In this document: positions 25,132-32,868 of the stretch, piece after piece | How positions within the stretch are numbered: position 1 is the first letter of the stretch | Layout of the letters: every line of letters begins with the position of its first letter | NCBI GenBank assembly: GCA_905204225.1 | Contig: CAJKZK010000005.1 | Coordinates: forward strand, 1-40,225 | DNA length: 40,225 nucleotides | Direction of reading: 5' to 3' | Source: an uncultured Bacillota bacterium | Lineage (GTDB): Bacteria > Bacillota_I > Bacilli_A > RFN20 > CAG-449 | Position numbers and translations under genes: made by a program | The notes under the pieces: generated by a model | What the model was told of the DNA's origin: nothing | Seen by the model: only the letters and a program-made list of their open reading frames with translations | Database searches by the model: none

Positions 25132-25154
25132 AACATACATTTTAATGTGATGTT
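25132..25154 (+). promoter_or_regulatory. Hairpin abutting the start codon of the alanine-racemase-like gene
   Basis: AACATACAT (25132-25140) pairs with ATGTGATGTT (25145-25154) over 9 bp with one bulged G and a 4-nt loop. The next base is the A of the ATG at 25155. No ribosome binding site is visible. It could be an operator half-palindrome or an element that hides the start codon. The pairing is seen; the role is inferred. Confidence 0.4.
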
Positions 25155-26159
25155 ATGGAAGCATATATTGAAATTTATTTAAAAAATATTATTGATAATT
25201 ATAAAAAAATAGCAACTTACACTAAAAAGAATGTAATTGCAGTTATTAAAGATAATGCTTATGGTCATTCTTTAATTCATGTAGGTCGCACTTTAGCAAG
25301 TAATAATGTTTTTATGTTAGCAGTAAGCAATATATCTGAAGCTATTTTATTAAGAAAAAACATGATTTTTTCTTCTCTACTTTTACTTGGTAGATGCGAT
25401 GATGCTAAAACAATATATTCATTAAAAATAACTCAAGGAATTTCTTCTTTAAATCAATTAAGAATTTTAGCAAAACAAAATGTTCCAATTTCAATCCATT
25501 TAGAAATAGAAACTGGTATGCATAGACTAGGGATAGATAAAAATGAAATTTTAGATGCAATTAATATAATTAAAAACTCTAAATTGAAATTAAAAGGAAT
25601 ATATACTCATTTTTGTTCACAAGATAACACTCAACAAAAAGAAATATTTAAAAACATAATAGATACTTATTTTTATCAAGACAAATTAATTATTCATTCG
25701 CAAGCATCAAATTTTATAAATGAAGAATTATCTTATTGTAATACTATAAGAGTTGGACTAGCTTTATATGGTTATAATCCATATTTAGAATTAAAACCAT
25801 CATTAAGATTAATATGTCCAATTATAAGAATTCAAAAAATAAATAAAGATGTTGAAGTTGGTTATGATTACATTGAAAAAACACCAAATAATGGGTATAT
25901 ATTGACACTTCCTTTTGGTTATAGCCATGGATTATCAAGACTAAAAACATTATGTTTTTTTTATCAAAACAAAATCTATTATCAAATAGGAAAACAATGT
26001 ATGGATATAACCATGTTTTTTTCAAAAGATGATATTCCTTTAGAAGAAGTAGAAATTATTTCTTCAAATAATACAAATAATTTAATTTCTCTTAATAATG
26101 AAAATATATATTATATTCTTTCTTCTTTATCACCTAATATAAAAAGAATATATAAATAA
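25155..26159 (+). CDS. alr: Alanine racemase-like PLP enzyme
   Basis: Predicted to interconvert L- and D-alanine for peptidoglycan. Lys32 in VIKDNAYGHS is the PLP lysine; Arg199 in IRVGLALYGY and Tyr256 in FGYSHGL match the conserved PLP-contacting Arg and the second catalytic Tyr; GKQCMDITMF is the late family motif. At 334 residues it is shorter than the usual 360-390. In HLEIETGM the residue aligned with the carbamylated Lys of HLKVDTGM is Glu117. No ribosome site is seen, and a hairpin touches the ATG. Another amino-acid racemase specificity is possible. Confidence 0.8.
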   Translation: MEAYIEIYLKNIIDNYKKIATYTKKNVIAVIKDNAYGHSLIHVGRTLASNNVFMLAVSNISEAILLRKNMIFSSLLLLGRCDDAKTIYSLKITQGISSLNQLRILAKQNVPISIHLEIETGMHRLGIDKNEILDAINIIKNSKLKLKGIYTHFCSQDNTQQKEIFKNIIDTYFYQDKLIIHSQASNFINEELSYCNTIRVGLALYGYNPYLELKPSLRLICPIIRIQKINKDVEVGYDYIEKTPNNGYILTLPFGYSHGLSRLKTLCFFYQNKIYYQIGKQCMDITMFFSKDDIPLEEVEIISSNNTNNLISLNNENIYYILSSLSPNIKRIYK

Positions 26160-26247
26160 TACTAATTTTAACAACTATTGTTGATTATTATTTATTATAT
26201 TCTTTATAAAATTTAATTTTTTATATTCTCAATTAATTAAATATTAA

Positions 26248-27627
26248 TTAGGCTTTTATACTATTTTTATCGCCATGTGGTATCGGTTTCCAACTTAAAT
26301 TCTTTGAAAAAATAGCTTGTATATCAATTGGAAATTCAATAAATATAAATAAAGGCCATAATAAACAAATAAATAATTTTAAGAAGAAATTCATTTTGCC
26401 AATTCGTTTTCTTTCAGCAATAAAAGTTATTACTGCTGTTAAAAATAAACTAACATAAGAAATAATAATTGTTCTTATAACGTGAAATAAATATCCATTA
26501 TTGACAAACATAAAATTTTTAAAATCAAAATCAAATAAAAATGTTGTAGGATTATCACCAAAAAGTATATATTTATAAACTTCTGCCGCTGGTATAGATA
26601 AATCAGCTAAAGGTGCAAATAAATAACATACTATTTTTAATAAAAACATTATCATTACCACAATTACATATGGAGAAGTATTTATCATTGTATCATAAAT
26701 AGAAAAACTCTTTCTCTTTTTTGAAGAAAATAAACTTTGCATTAAATCTTTAAATTTTGTAAAGAAAACTAATAAGTGACCTCTTGACCAACGCACTCTT
26801 TGTCTCCACATAATTTTTAAATTCGTAGGTTGTTCATCATAAAAAATTGCCTCATTACAAAACTTTATTTTATTTCCATTTAGAACTTGATCAGCAGAAA
26901 ATTCCCAATCTTCTGTTAATTGGGTATAATTCCAACCATTTTTTACTAATTCACTATTAATAACATATCCAGTACCTTGTACTCTAGTAGAGATACCTAA
27001 AACAGTTCTACCAAGAGATTCAAATCTTGAACCTATAACAAAATAAATACCATATAATCCTGCAATAACATTAGAATTAAAATTTCTTGAATTTCTAAAT
27101 GAAGTAATTACGCATTTTTTATCATAATAATTAAATGCATCGTTCATTTTAGTAAAATAATCTTTTTTTACAATATTATCAGCATTAAACAAGAAAAAGC
27201 CATCATAAGATGCTGTTCCTCCATTTATATTCTTTTCAATAAATTCAAATAATGCTTTAAAAGCAAATCCCATAGTACATTCATTCATATTATTATATTC
27301 ATAAACGATTGCACCAGCTTCTTGTGCTATTCGTACAGTATTATCAGTACAATTATGAGCTACAACAAAAATATCTAATTTATCTTGTGGGTAATCAGAT
27401 TTTCGAATACTATTAATTAAATCAGAAATGGTATTCTCTTCATTTCTTGCAGGAATAATACATCCATATCGACATTTTTTATCACTATGTGGATATTTTT
27501 TATTACAAAACAAACCCACAATTGATATTAGTAAAAAATGCACAACAATTAATGTTAAAAAGATAAATATTCCTAAAAATACCATATTGACAATATCAAG
27601 ATAATTTTTTATTTCTATACTAATCAT
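26248..27627 (-). CDS. Membrane-bound family 2 glycosyltransferase
   Basis: 459 residues: an N-terminal membrane helix (about 12-40), a GT-A catalytic domain (about 55-290) and three or four C-terminal helices. Catalytic elements are IIPARNEENT (58-67), the Asp-containing NADN at 148-151 in the DxD position, TED at 238-240 and QRVRW at 276-280. QxxRW is a feature of processive enzymes of the cellulose/hyaluronan synthase type and of related single-transfer enzymes. The start overlaps the end of the next upstream glycosyltransferase gene by 8 nt, so the two act together. Product unknown; no terminator is obvious in 26160-26247. Confidence 0.82.
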   Translation of the reverse strand: MISIEIKNYLDIVNMVFLGIFIFLTLIVVHFLLISIVGLFCNKKYPHSDKKCRYGCIIPARNEENTISDLINSIRKSDYPQDKLDIFVVAHNCTDNTVRIAQEAGAIVYEYNNMNECTMGFAFKALFEFIEKNINGGTASYDGFFLFNADNIVKKDYFTKMNDAFNYYDKKCVITSFRNSRNFNSNVIAGLYGIYFVIGSRFESLGRTVLGISTRVQGTGYVINSELVKNGWNYTQLTEDWEFSADQVLNGNKIKFCNEAIFYDEQPTNLKIMWRQRVRWSRGHLLVFFTKFKDLMQSLFSSKKRKSFSIYDTMINTSPYVIVVMIMFLLKIVCYLFAPLADLSIPAAEVYKYILFGDNPTTFLFDFDFKNFMFVNNGYLFHVIRTIIISYVSLFLTAVITFIAERKRIGKMNFFLKLFICLLWPLFIFIEFPIDIQAIFSKNLSWKPIPHGDKNSIKA

Positions 27628-28780
27628 TTATTTTTACTTCCTTTTTTATTTGATTATATACTATTTCAACACATTCTTTGGAGCCATATCTATTGTGATC
27701 TAAATATGCTTTTTCTTCATAAGGTTTTAATAATGAAGAATCATCAATAAATGCACCTATTAATTTTAGTATTTTTTTCTTTTTTGTACATATAATACTT
27801 GAACCTACATCATCTTGATAAAATCGAGCAATCCTTTTTTCAATACCTGTTGATAAAGTTGAAATTATCGATGGGTGTGAAAAAAAAGTAGGTTCTGCAA
27901 TAGAATTTCCACCTTTACCAACAAATAAATCGCACGCCGCAATATAAGGTAAAACATCATCATTTAAATTTAAAACAACAAAGTTAACATTTTTATTTGC
28001 TTTTAAATTAATAAATTTTTCGTATAATTTTTTATTTCTTCCACATGCTGCAATTATTGTAATGTTACGTTTGTCATTTACTAATTTCTTACATAAATAT
28101 TCCATTTTACCAATACCATATCCACCATCCATAAACATGATGGTAAAATTATCCATTGGTAAATTTAAGTTCTTTCTATTTTCATATTTATCATATGGAA
28201 TTTCAAAAGCTCTATTTCGAATTAAAAATTTAGTCATCTTTAAATTATCTTCATTAAAACGATGTTTCTTTTTTAATCCTTTCTTATAACCAACTTCTGT
28301 ACTAATTAAGGTTAAATCACTAGGATATGAAAATGCATTAATTAATTCACAATCAGGACAGTATAAAATTGTATATGGGCATTTTTTTATTTTATGTGCA
28401 TAATAATTAGTAGCCCAATGAGTAGAAAAAACTACATCTGCATGAAAATCTTCCATTTTTTTTAAAGATTTTTTATATGCTTTTCTATGAAAAGTACGCA
28501 TAACAAAATTGCTAGCGATGTTAATCGGAATAATATAATCCAAAAAAGTAATTATATTTCCTATGAAAGGAAAAATTGCAAATAATTTAACATGATTACA
28601 AAACCATGTTTCATATTTTATTAAGTCTTGATCATTATCTTCTCTATAGAAATCACTTTCAATAATCTCAAATTCATCAGAATGTTTTTTCTTAAATTCT
28701 GACACAAATGCTTTCATTGGAATGATATGACCAAGTCCTGCTTCTACATAAGGGAATAAGATACGCAATTTTTTTTTCAT
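27620..28780 (-). CDS. GT28/MGDG-synthase-like glycosyltransferase
   Basis: 386 residues with the two-domain GT-B layout of the MurG/diacylglycerol glucosyltransferase family: an N-terminal acceptor-side motif YVEAGLGHIIPMKAF (11-25) like the GxGHxxxA loop, FSTHWATNYYAHK, and the C-terminal nucleotide-sugar site GKGGNSIAEPTFF (about 294-306). Related enzymes put glucose or galactose on diacylglycerol, and galU nearby makes UDP-glucose, so glycolipid synthesis is a reasonable guess. The ATG at 28780 has no ribosome site; a 7-codon frame with AGAGG before it ends 7 nt upstream. Confidence 0.78.
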   Translation of the reverse strand: MKKKLRILFPYVEAGLGHIIPMKAFVSEFKKKHSDEFEIIESDFYREDNDQDLIKYETWFCNHVKLFAIFPFIGNIITFLDYIIPINIASNFVMRTFHRKAYKKSLKKMEDFHADVVFSTHWATNYYAHKIKKCPYTILYCPDCELINAFSYPSDLTLISTEVGYKKGLKKKHRFNEDNLKMTKFLIRNRAFEIPYDKYENRKNLNLPMDNFTIMFMDGGYGIGKMEYLCKKLVNDKRNITIIAACGRNKKLYEKFINLKANKNVNFVVLNLNDDVLPYIAACDLFVGKGGNSIAEPTFFSHPSIISTLSTGIEKRIARFYQDDVGSSIICTKKKKILKLIGAFIDDSSLLKPYEEKAYLDHNRYGSKECVEIVYNQIKKEVKIND

Positions 28781-28965
28781 AATTAAACTAAATATTTATT
28801 AAAGTTTTCATTTACCTCTTCAATAGTATACTTGTTATATTTTAACATAAAAAAAACTTAAATCATTAGTTTATATAATATTTTTTCTTTTTTTCAAATA
28901 AAAAAACTTATCAACAACAAAATATTAGGTTTAACAAACAATTATATTATACATTTTAATTAAAA

Positions 28966-28992
28966 ACCGTTACCTTTAAATAAGTAACGGTT
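28966..28992 (-). terminator. Terminator after tRNA-Lys
   Basis: Perfect 9-bp stem AACCGTTAC (28966-28974) with GTAACGGTT (28984-28992), 9-nt loop, followed on the minus strand by TTTTAATTAAAA. It lies 15 bp beyond the tRNA 3' end. Bases 28781-28965 hold no other gene. Confidence 0.8.
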
Positions 28993-29007
28993 CTAACTTT
29001 TTTGATT

Positions 29008-29083
29008 TGGTGGACCCTTGGAGATTCGAACTCCAGACCCACTGATTAAGAGTCAGTTGCTCTGCCAACTGAGCTAAGGGTCC
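29008..29083 (-). tRNA. tRNA-Lys (anticodon CUU)
   Basis: A complete 76-nt cloverleaf. Acceptor GGACCCT pairs with AGGGTCC, discriminator A, CCA encoded. The D arm is GCTC/GAGC, the anticodon stem ACTGA/TCAGT, with loop CTCTTAA giving anticodon CTT, and the T arm is TGGAG-TTCGAAT-CTCCA. All stems are fully paired. It reads AAG codons, which are rare beside AAA in this AT-rich DNA. It has its own promoter and terminator. Confidence 0.97.
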
Positions 29084-29094
29084 ATTGCTAAAAA

Positions 29095-29123
29095 ATAATA
29101 TAATATTTTTTATCAATAATCAA
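29095..29123 (-). promoter_or_regulatory. Promoter of tRNA-Lys
   Basis: -35 TTGATT (29118-29123), 17-bp spacer, -10 TATTAT (29095-29100) on the minus strand, placing the start about 5 nt before the mature tRNA 5' end. It lies just past the udk stop; a weak AAAAAATA/TATTTTTT stem in the same stretch may end udk transcription. Confidence 0.5.
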
Positions 29124-29132
29124 GAGTATTAA

Positions 29133-29759
29133 CTAATTTTGATTTTCTTTAATTAAGGCTTTTATATTTCTAATTAACATTTGAGTACCAATAGTATGTT
29201 CTCTATCATTTGGAATAATTATATCAGCGTATCTAATAGTAGGTCTAACAAATAAATGATACATTGGTTTAACAGTTGTTAAATATTGATTAATAACTGA
29301 ATCAACACTTCTACCTCTTTCCTTTATATCACGTTGTAAACGTCTTATAAAACGTAAATCATCATCACAATTAACAAAAACTTTAATTGAAGATAAATCA
29401 CGAATTCTTTCATCTTCTAAAACTAAAATACCTTCCAAAATAATAATAGGTTTAGGTTCTATATGTTCGATTTCCTTTTTTCTTGTATGTAAAACAAAAT
29501 CATAAATAGGTTTATCAATTGCTTCGCCATTTAATAACATTTTTAAATGTTTAACTAATAAATCATTTTCTAATGAATCAGGATGATCATAATTGACTTT
29601 TCTTCTTTCTTCTAAAGTCATATATTCTTGATCACGATAATAATCATCATGACGAATAAAAATAGCTTCATCTTTACCTATTTTCTTTTGTATTTCTTCT
29701 ACTACTGTTGTTTTACCTGATGCTGACCCACCAGCAATACATATTAATATTGGTTTCAT
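29133..29759 (-). CDS. udk: Uridine kinase
   Basis: Phosphorylates uridine and cytidine in pyrimidine salvage. The 208 residues have P-loop GGSASGKTTV (9-18), RHDDYYRDQ, YDHPDSLENDLL and the conserved RRLQRDIKERGRS region, all standard for Udk. I start at the ATG at 29759, with AAAAAGGG upstream; the open frame extends to 29849 but that extension is a non-homologous hydrophobic stretch crossing the promoter. It stands alone between the lipoprotein and tRNA-Lys genes. Confidence 0.94.
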   Translation of the reverse strand: MKPILICIAGGSASGKTTVVEEIQKKIGKDEAIFIRHDDYYRDQEYMTLEERRKVNYDHPDSLENDLLVKHLKMLLNGEAIDKPIYDFVLHTRKKEIEHIEPKPIIILEGILVLEDERIRDLSSIKVFVNCDDDLRFIRRLQRDIKERGRSVDSVINQYLTTVKPMYHLFVRPTIRYADIIIPNDREHTIGTQMLIRNIKALIKENQN

Positions 29760-29775
29760 AATGGTGCCCTTTTTT

Positions 29776-29804
29776 ATTATAATAAAATCATAAATTAAAA
29801 ACAA
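29776..29804 (-). promoter_or_regulatory. Promoter of udk with very short leader
   Basis: -35 TTGTTT (29799-29804), 17-bp spacer, perfect -10 TATAAT (29776-29781). A start 6-7 nt after the -10 would leave only about 10-12 nt before the ATG, cutting into the AAAAAGGG ribosome site, so the real start may lie slightly earlier. Confidence 0.5.
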
Positions 29805-29825
29805 TAAAGTTTTTTCATGTAAAAA

Positions 29826-29847
29826 GAGCGGATATAAAAATCCGCTC
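29826..29847 (-). terminator. Terminator of the lipoprotein gene
   Basis: Perfect 8-bp GC-rich stem GAGCGGAT/ATCCGCTC (29826-29833 with 29840-29847), 6-nt loop, followed on the minus strand by TTTTTAC. It lies 22 bp past the stop. Confidence 0.88.
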
Positions 29848-29868
29848 AATATAGATTTTTTTTATCAA

Positions 29869-31512
29869 TTAATCTTTTTTAGCTTTTGAAGAATAGAAAG
29901 AAATTGAATATGCAACAAATCTTCCACCTTTTGAAGTACCTTTTGGATTATATGATTTAATAGTAACTTCATTAGATCCATTTTCAATAACAAATTCAAC
30001 ATTTTCTGGAGTTGCAGTTTCATTATATGGTGCCGCGACTGGAGTAATATCATTTACACCTATAAAATTTTCTGTATTTGTAGGATTTTTTGTACTAAGT
30101 GCATAAAATGAATGGCAATTAATAACAACTTTTGAAACGAGAACACCAGTATTAAATTTAATTGTAATAGAACCGTTTGCTTTTGAAGCGCCAAATTTAA
30201 TTAATCCAAATTGTCCATCTTTAGCTCCACCCATACCATTTCCATCATATACTTTTGTTACAGATGTAATTGAATTTATAGAATCAGTACCAGTCATATT
30301 TCTTGCAAATGCTGCTTTTGCAGATGTTGCATCAAATTCAGCACTAGCTGTTCCTGTAGTGAAATCATGTGTAGAAATTAATCTATAATTTCCTGTATCA
30401 GCCGCTTTTACAACAGTAACATTAACTGTAGCAGATTTAGTTGTATCTGCAACCGAAGCAACTGTAATTGTTGTTGTACCTTCAGCAACACCTTTAACTG
30501 TACCATTTGTATCAACTGTAGCAATTTCAGTATTATTTGAAGTATATGTTAATTCTTTATTTGTAGCATTGCTTGGAGTAACTGAAGCAGTTATTTTCTT
30601 AGATGAGCCTGCAACAACTGAAATTTCAGCATCAGCAGTAACACCAGTTACATCAACTGTAGCACCTTGAGTTCTTGTAAAGTTATTAGCATATACAAAT
30701 TGAGCTTTTGATGTAGATGAATTTACACCTACATATGTATCACATGAAAAAATATCGTTTTGAGCTAAATTAGCAATTTCAGCAGCTTCTACATCTGTAT
30801 ATCTTGAATCAAGCAATAATGTATAATTTGTTTCACCAAATTTAAAATCGATAGTAACATTTCCATATTTAGCATCAATAGTTTTTTCTAATACAACTGC
30901 ATTTTCAATATGTGCGCCTTTATTAAGCATATCTAATGTTAATGCTTCATGAAAAGTTTCATTAATAGTCATCCAATTGCCTGCAACAATTGTTTCATCA
31001 GTTACTTTCTTTATAGATGTTGGAGTAACTTCAGGAATTGTATAGGTGTTTGCTTTATTTGTATAGTGCGCTGTTGTTCCTTCTACTTCAACTATATCGC
31101 CAATATTAATACCTTCTGGAACTAGATTTTTATCAAATTGAAATAATTGTGTCCATTCGTTTCCATCAGCTAAAAAATATGAAGTATATTGTTGTACACC
31201 ATTAAAAGTATAAACTTTATTATTCATACCTTGATAAGAACCACGGAACTTAACCTTTGTGCCTTTAGCAATTGTTTTAATATCCGCTAATTTGCTTAAT
31301 TGTACTTCTGCAGCACTTGATGTTGTACTACTTGTTGTACTTGATGTTGTACTACTTGTAGTAGTAGAAGTAGTTGTATTTGATGTTGTACTACTTGTTG
31401 TGTTAGATGATGCAGGTGTACTTGATGCACTAGATGTATCATCATTTCCACATGCGAATAAACCAAAGCCTAATAATGCAATTAAACTAAGTTTTAAAAT
31501 ATGTTTTTTCAT
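29869..31512 (-). CDS. Lipoprotein with Ser/Thr-rich linker and Big2 domain
   Basis: 547 residues, exported. MKKHILKLSLIALLGFGLFAC is a type II signal ending at lipobox Cys21. About 40 residues of Ser/Thr follow (about 26-65), probably a wall-spanning linker. Then come an OB-fold-like segment (about 70-165: KFRGSYQG...GDIVEVEGT), a second alpha/beta segment to about 285, a bacterial Ig-like domain 2 (about 290-370, ending TTTITVASVADTTKSATVNV), and a C-terminal beta-rich module of unknown type. No catalytic motif is recognised. I start at the ATG at 31512, preceded by AGAGGAG. A surface adhesin or binding protein is likely; the ligand is unknown. Confidence 0.85.
   Translation of the reverse strand: MKKHILKLSLIALLGFGLFACGNDDTSSASSTPASSNTTSSTTSNTTTSTTTSSTTSSTTSSTTSSAAEVQLSKLADIKTIAKGTKVKFRGSYQGMNNKVYTFNGVQQYTSYFLADGNEWTQLFQFDKNLVPEGINIGDIVEVEGTTAHYTNKANTYTIPEVTPTSIKKVTDETIVAGNWMTINETFHEALTLDMLNKGAHIENAVVLEKTIDAKYGNVTIDFKFGETNYTLLLDSRYTDVEAAEIANLAQNDIFSCDTYVGVNSSTSKAQFVYANNFTRTQGATVDVTGVTADAEISVVAGSSKKITASVTPSNATNKELTYTSNNTEIATVDTNGTVKGVAEGTTTITVASVADTTKSATVNVTVVKAADTGNYRLISTHDFTTGTASAEFDATSAKAAFARNMTGTDSINSITSVTKVYDGNGMGGAKDGQFGLIKFGASKANGSITIKFNTGVLVSKVVINCHSFYALSTKNPTNTENFIGVNDITPVAAPYNETATPENVEFVIENGSNEVTIKSYNPKGTSKGGRFVAYSISFYSSKAKKD
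31319..31398. repeat. In-frame 17-bp direct repeats coding the Ser/Thr linker
   Basis: GATGTTGTACTACTTGT occurs perfectly at 31319-31335, 31343-31359 and 31382-31398. The copies are 24 and 39 bp apart, multiples of three, so gain or loss of units would keep the lipoprotein frame. Confidence 0.85.
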
Positions 31513-31534
31513 TTTTTTCTCCTCTTTCAATTAC

Positions 31535-31563
31535 ATGCTAATATAAAAAAATTTTTTTATCAA
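31535..31563 (-). promoter_or_regulatory. Possible promoter of the lipoprotein gene
   Basis: -35 TTGATA (31558-31563), 17-bp spacer, -10 TAGCAT (31535-31540) on the minus strand, between the tuf terminator and the lipoprotein ribosome site. The -10 matches the consensus only partly. Confidence 0.4.
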
Positions 31564-31573
31564 CACATAAAAA

Positions 31574-31601
31574 AAGGAAACGCTTTTTTAAGCGAATCCT
31601 T
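31574..31601 (-). terminator. Terminator of the str operon (after tuf)
   Basis: AAGGA-AA-CGCTT (31574-31585) pairs with AAGCG-AA-TCCTT (31590-31601), two 5-bp helices with a symmetric 2x2 internal loop and a 4-nt loop. The minus strand continues with a U-run. It lies 16 bp past the tuf stop. Confidence 0.85.
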
Positions 31602-31616
31602 AAATTTTTTAATAAA

Positions 31617-32801
31617 TTATTTAATAATTGAGTTAACTGTTCCAGAACCAACTGTACGGCCACCTTCACGAATAGAGAATTTTGTACCTTGTTCAATTGC
31701 AACTGGGTGAATTAATTCAACAGTTAATGTAACGTTATCACCTGGCATAACCATTTGTACGTCAGCAGGTAATGTAATTACACCTGTAATATCTGTTGTA
31801 CGGAAATAGAATTGTGGTCTGTAGTTTGTTAAGAAAGCTGTATGACGGCCACCTTCTTCTTTTGTTAATACGTAAACAGAAGCTTCGAATTTTGTATGTG
31901 GAGTAACTGTTCCTGGTTTTGCTAATACTTGACCACGAACGACTTCATCACGGTTAATACCTCTTAATAAGATACCAACATTATCACCTGATTTAGCTTC
32001 ATCAAGTGTTTTACGGAACATTTCAATACCAGTAATGACTGTTTTCTTTGTAGGTTTGATACCAACTAATTCAACTTCATCACCTAATTTAGCAACACCA
32101 CGTTCAACTCTACCTGTAACAACTGTACCACGACCTGTAATTGTAACAACGTCTTCGATAGCGAGTAAGAATGGTTTATCTAAATCACGAACTGGATCTG
32201 GGATATATGTATCAACAGCATCCATTAATTCCATAATTGCATTTTCTGCTTCTGGATCACCTTGGAGAGCTTTTAAAGCTGAACCACGGATAATTGGTGT
32301 ATCATCTCCTGGGAAACCATATTCATTTAAGATATCACGGATTTCCATTTCAACGATATCGATTAATTCTGGATCATCAACTTGATCACATTTATTTAAG
32401 AAAACAACGATGTATTTAACACCAACTTGTCTAGCAAGTAAAATGTGTTCACGTGTTTGAGGCATAACACCATCTGTTGCAGCAACAACTAAGATTGCTC
32501 CATCCATTTGTGCAGCACCAGTAATCATGTTCTTTACATAGTCAGCATGGCCTGGGCAGTCAACGTGTGCGTAGTGTCTCTTTTCTGTTTGGTATTCAAT
32601 GTGAGCTGTATTAATTGTAATACCACGTGCTTTTTCTTCTGGAGCAGCATCGATTTGATCGTATGCTTTCTTTTCAGATAAGCCTTTTTTAGCTAAGACA
32701 GTTGTAATAGCTGCTGTTAAAGTTGTTTTACCATGGTCAACGTGTCCAATAGTACCAATATTAACATGTGGTTTACTTCTGTCAAACTTTTCTTTTGCCA
32801 T
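31617..32801 (-). CDS. tuf: Elongation factor Tu
   Basis: Delivers aminoacyl-tRNA to the ribosome. 394 residues with G1 GHVDHGKTT (19-27), switch I RGITINTAH, G3 DCPGHADYVKNM (catalytic-region His), G4 NKCD and the C-terminal VEGGRTVGSG-like end. Last gene of rpsL-rpsG-fusA-tuf, with a strong AGGAGG ribosome site. The 109-bp fusA-tuf spacer has a 13-bp hairpin and a possible internal promoter, so tuf may also be expressed on its own. Confidence 0.98.
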   Translation of the reverse strand: MAKEKFDRSKPHVNIGTIGHVDHGKTTLTAAITTVLAKKGLSEKKAYDQIDAAPEEKARGITINTAHIEYQTEKRHYAHVDCPGHADYVKNMITGAAQMDGAILVVAATDGVMPQTREHILLARQVGVKYIVVFLNKCDQVDDPELIDIVEMEIRDILNEYGFPGDDTPIIRGSALKALQGDPEAENAIMELMDAVDTYIPDPVRDLDKPFLLAIEDVVTITGRGTVVTGRVERGVAKLGDEVELVGIKPTKKTVITGIEMFRKTLDEAKSGDNVGILLRGINRDEVVRGQVLAKPGTVTPHTKFEASVYVLTKEEGGRHTAFLTNYRPQFYFRTTDITGVITLPADVQMVMPGDNVTLTVELIHPVAIEQGTKFSIREGGRTVGSGTVNSIIK

Positions 32802-32830
32802 TGTTAAAATTCCTCCTATTAATTATGATT

Positions 32831-32851
32831 TAACATTTAAATGTTATAGCA
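32831..32851 (-). promoter_or_regulatory. Possible internal tuf promoter with palindrome
   Basis: Minus-strand TGCTATAAC (32843-32851) is an extended -10; a TTGATT sits 15 bp before TATAAC, short spacing that an extended -10 can tolerate. It overlaps a perfect 16-bp palindrome, TAACATTTAAATGTTA (32831-32846), which could bind a regulator. Confidence 0.35.
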
Positions 32852-32868
32852 AATTTTTTATAAAATCA

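Noticed and set aside
28908..28916. TTATCAACA resembling a DnaA box near AT-rich DNA.
   Set aside because: Only one copy is seen and no dnaA, dnaN or cluster of boxes is nearby; a single 8-of-9 match is expected by chance at this base composition.
29760..29849. N-terminal extension of uridine kinase by about 30 residues.
   Set aside because: It would cross the -10/-35 promoter elements, is not Udk-like, and the ATG at 29759 has a proper ribosome site.
31259..31710. Val/Leu-rich plus-strand frames opposite the lipoprotein linker and tuf end.
   Set aside because: They are shadows of the repetitive Ser/Thr codons on the other strand and of tuf.
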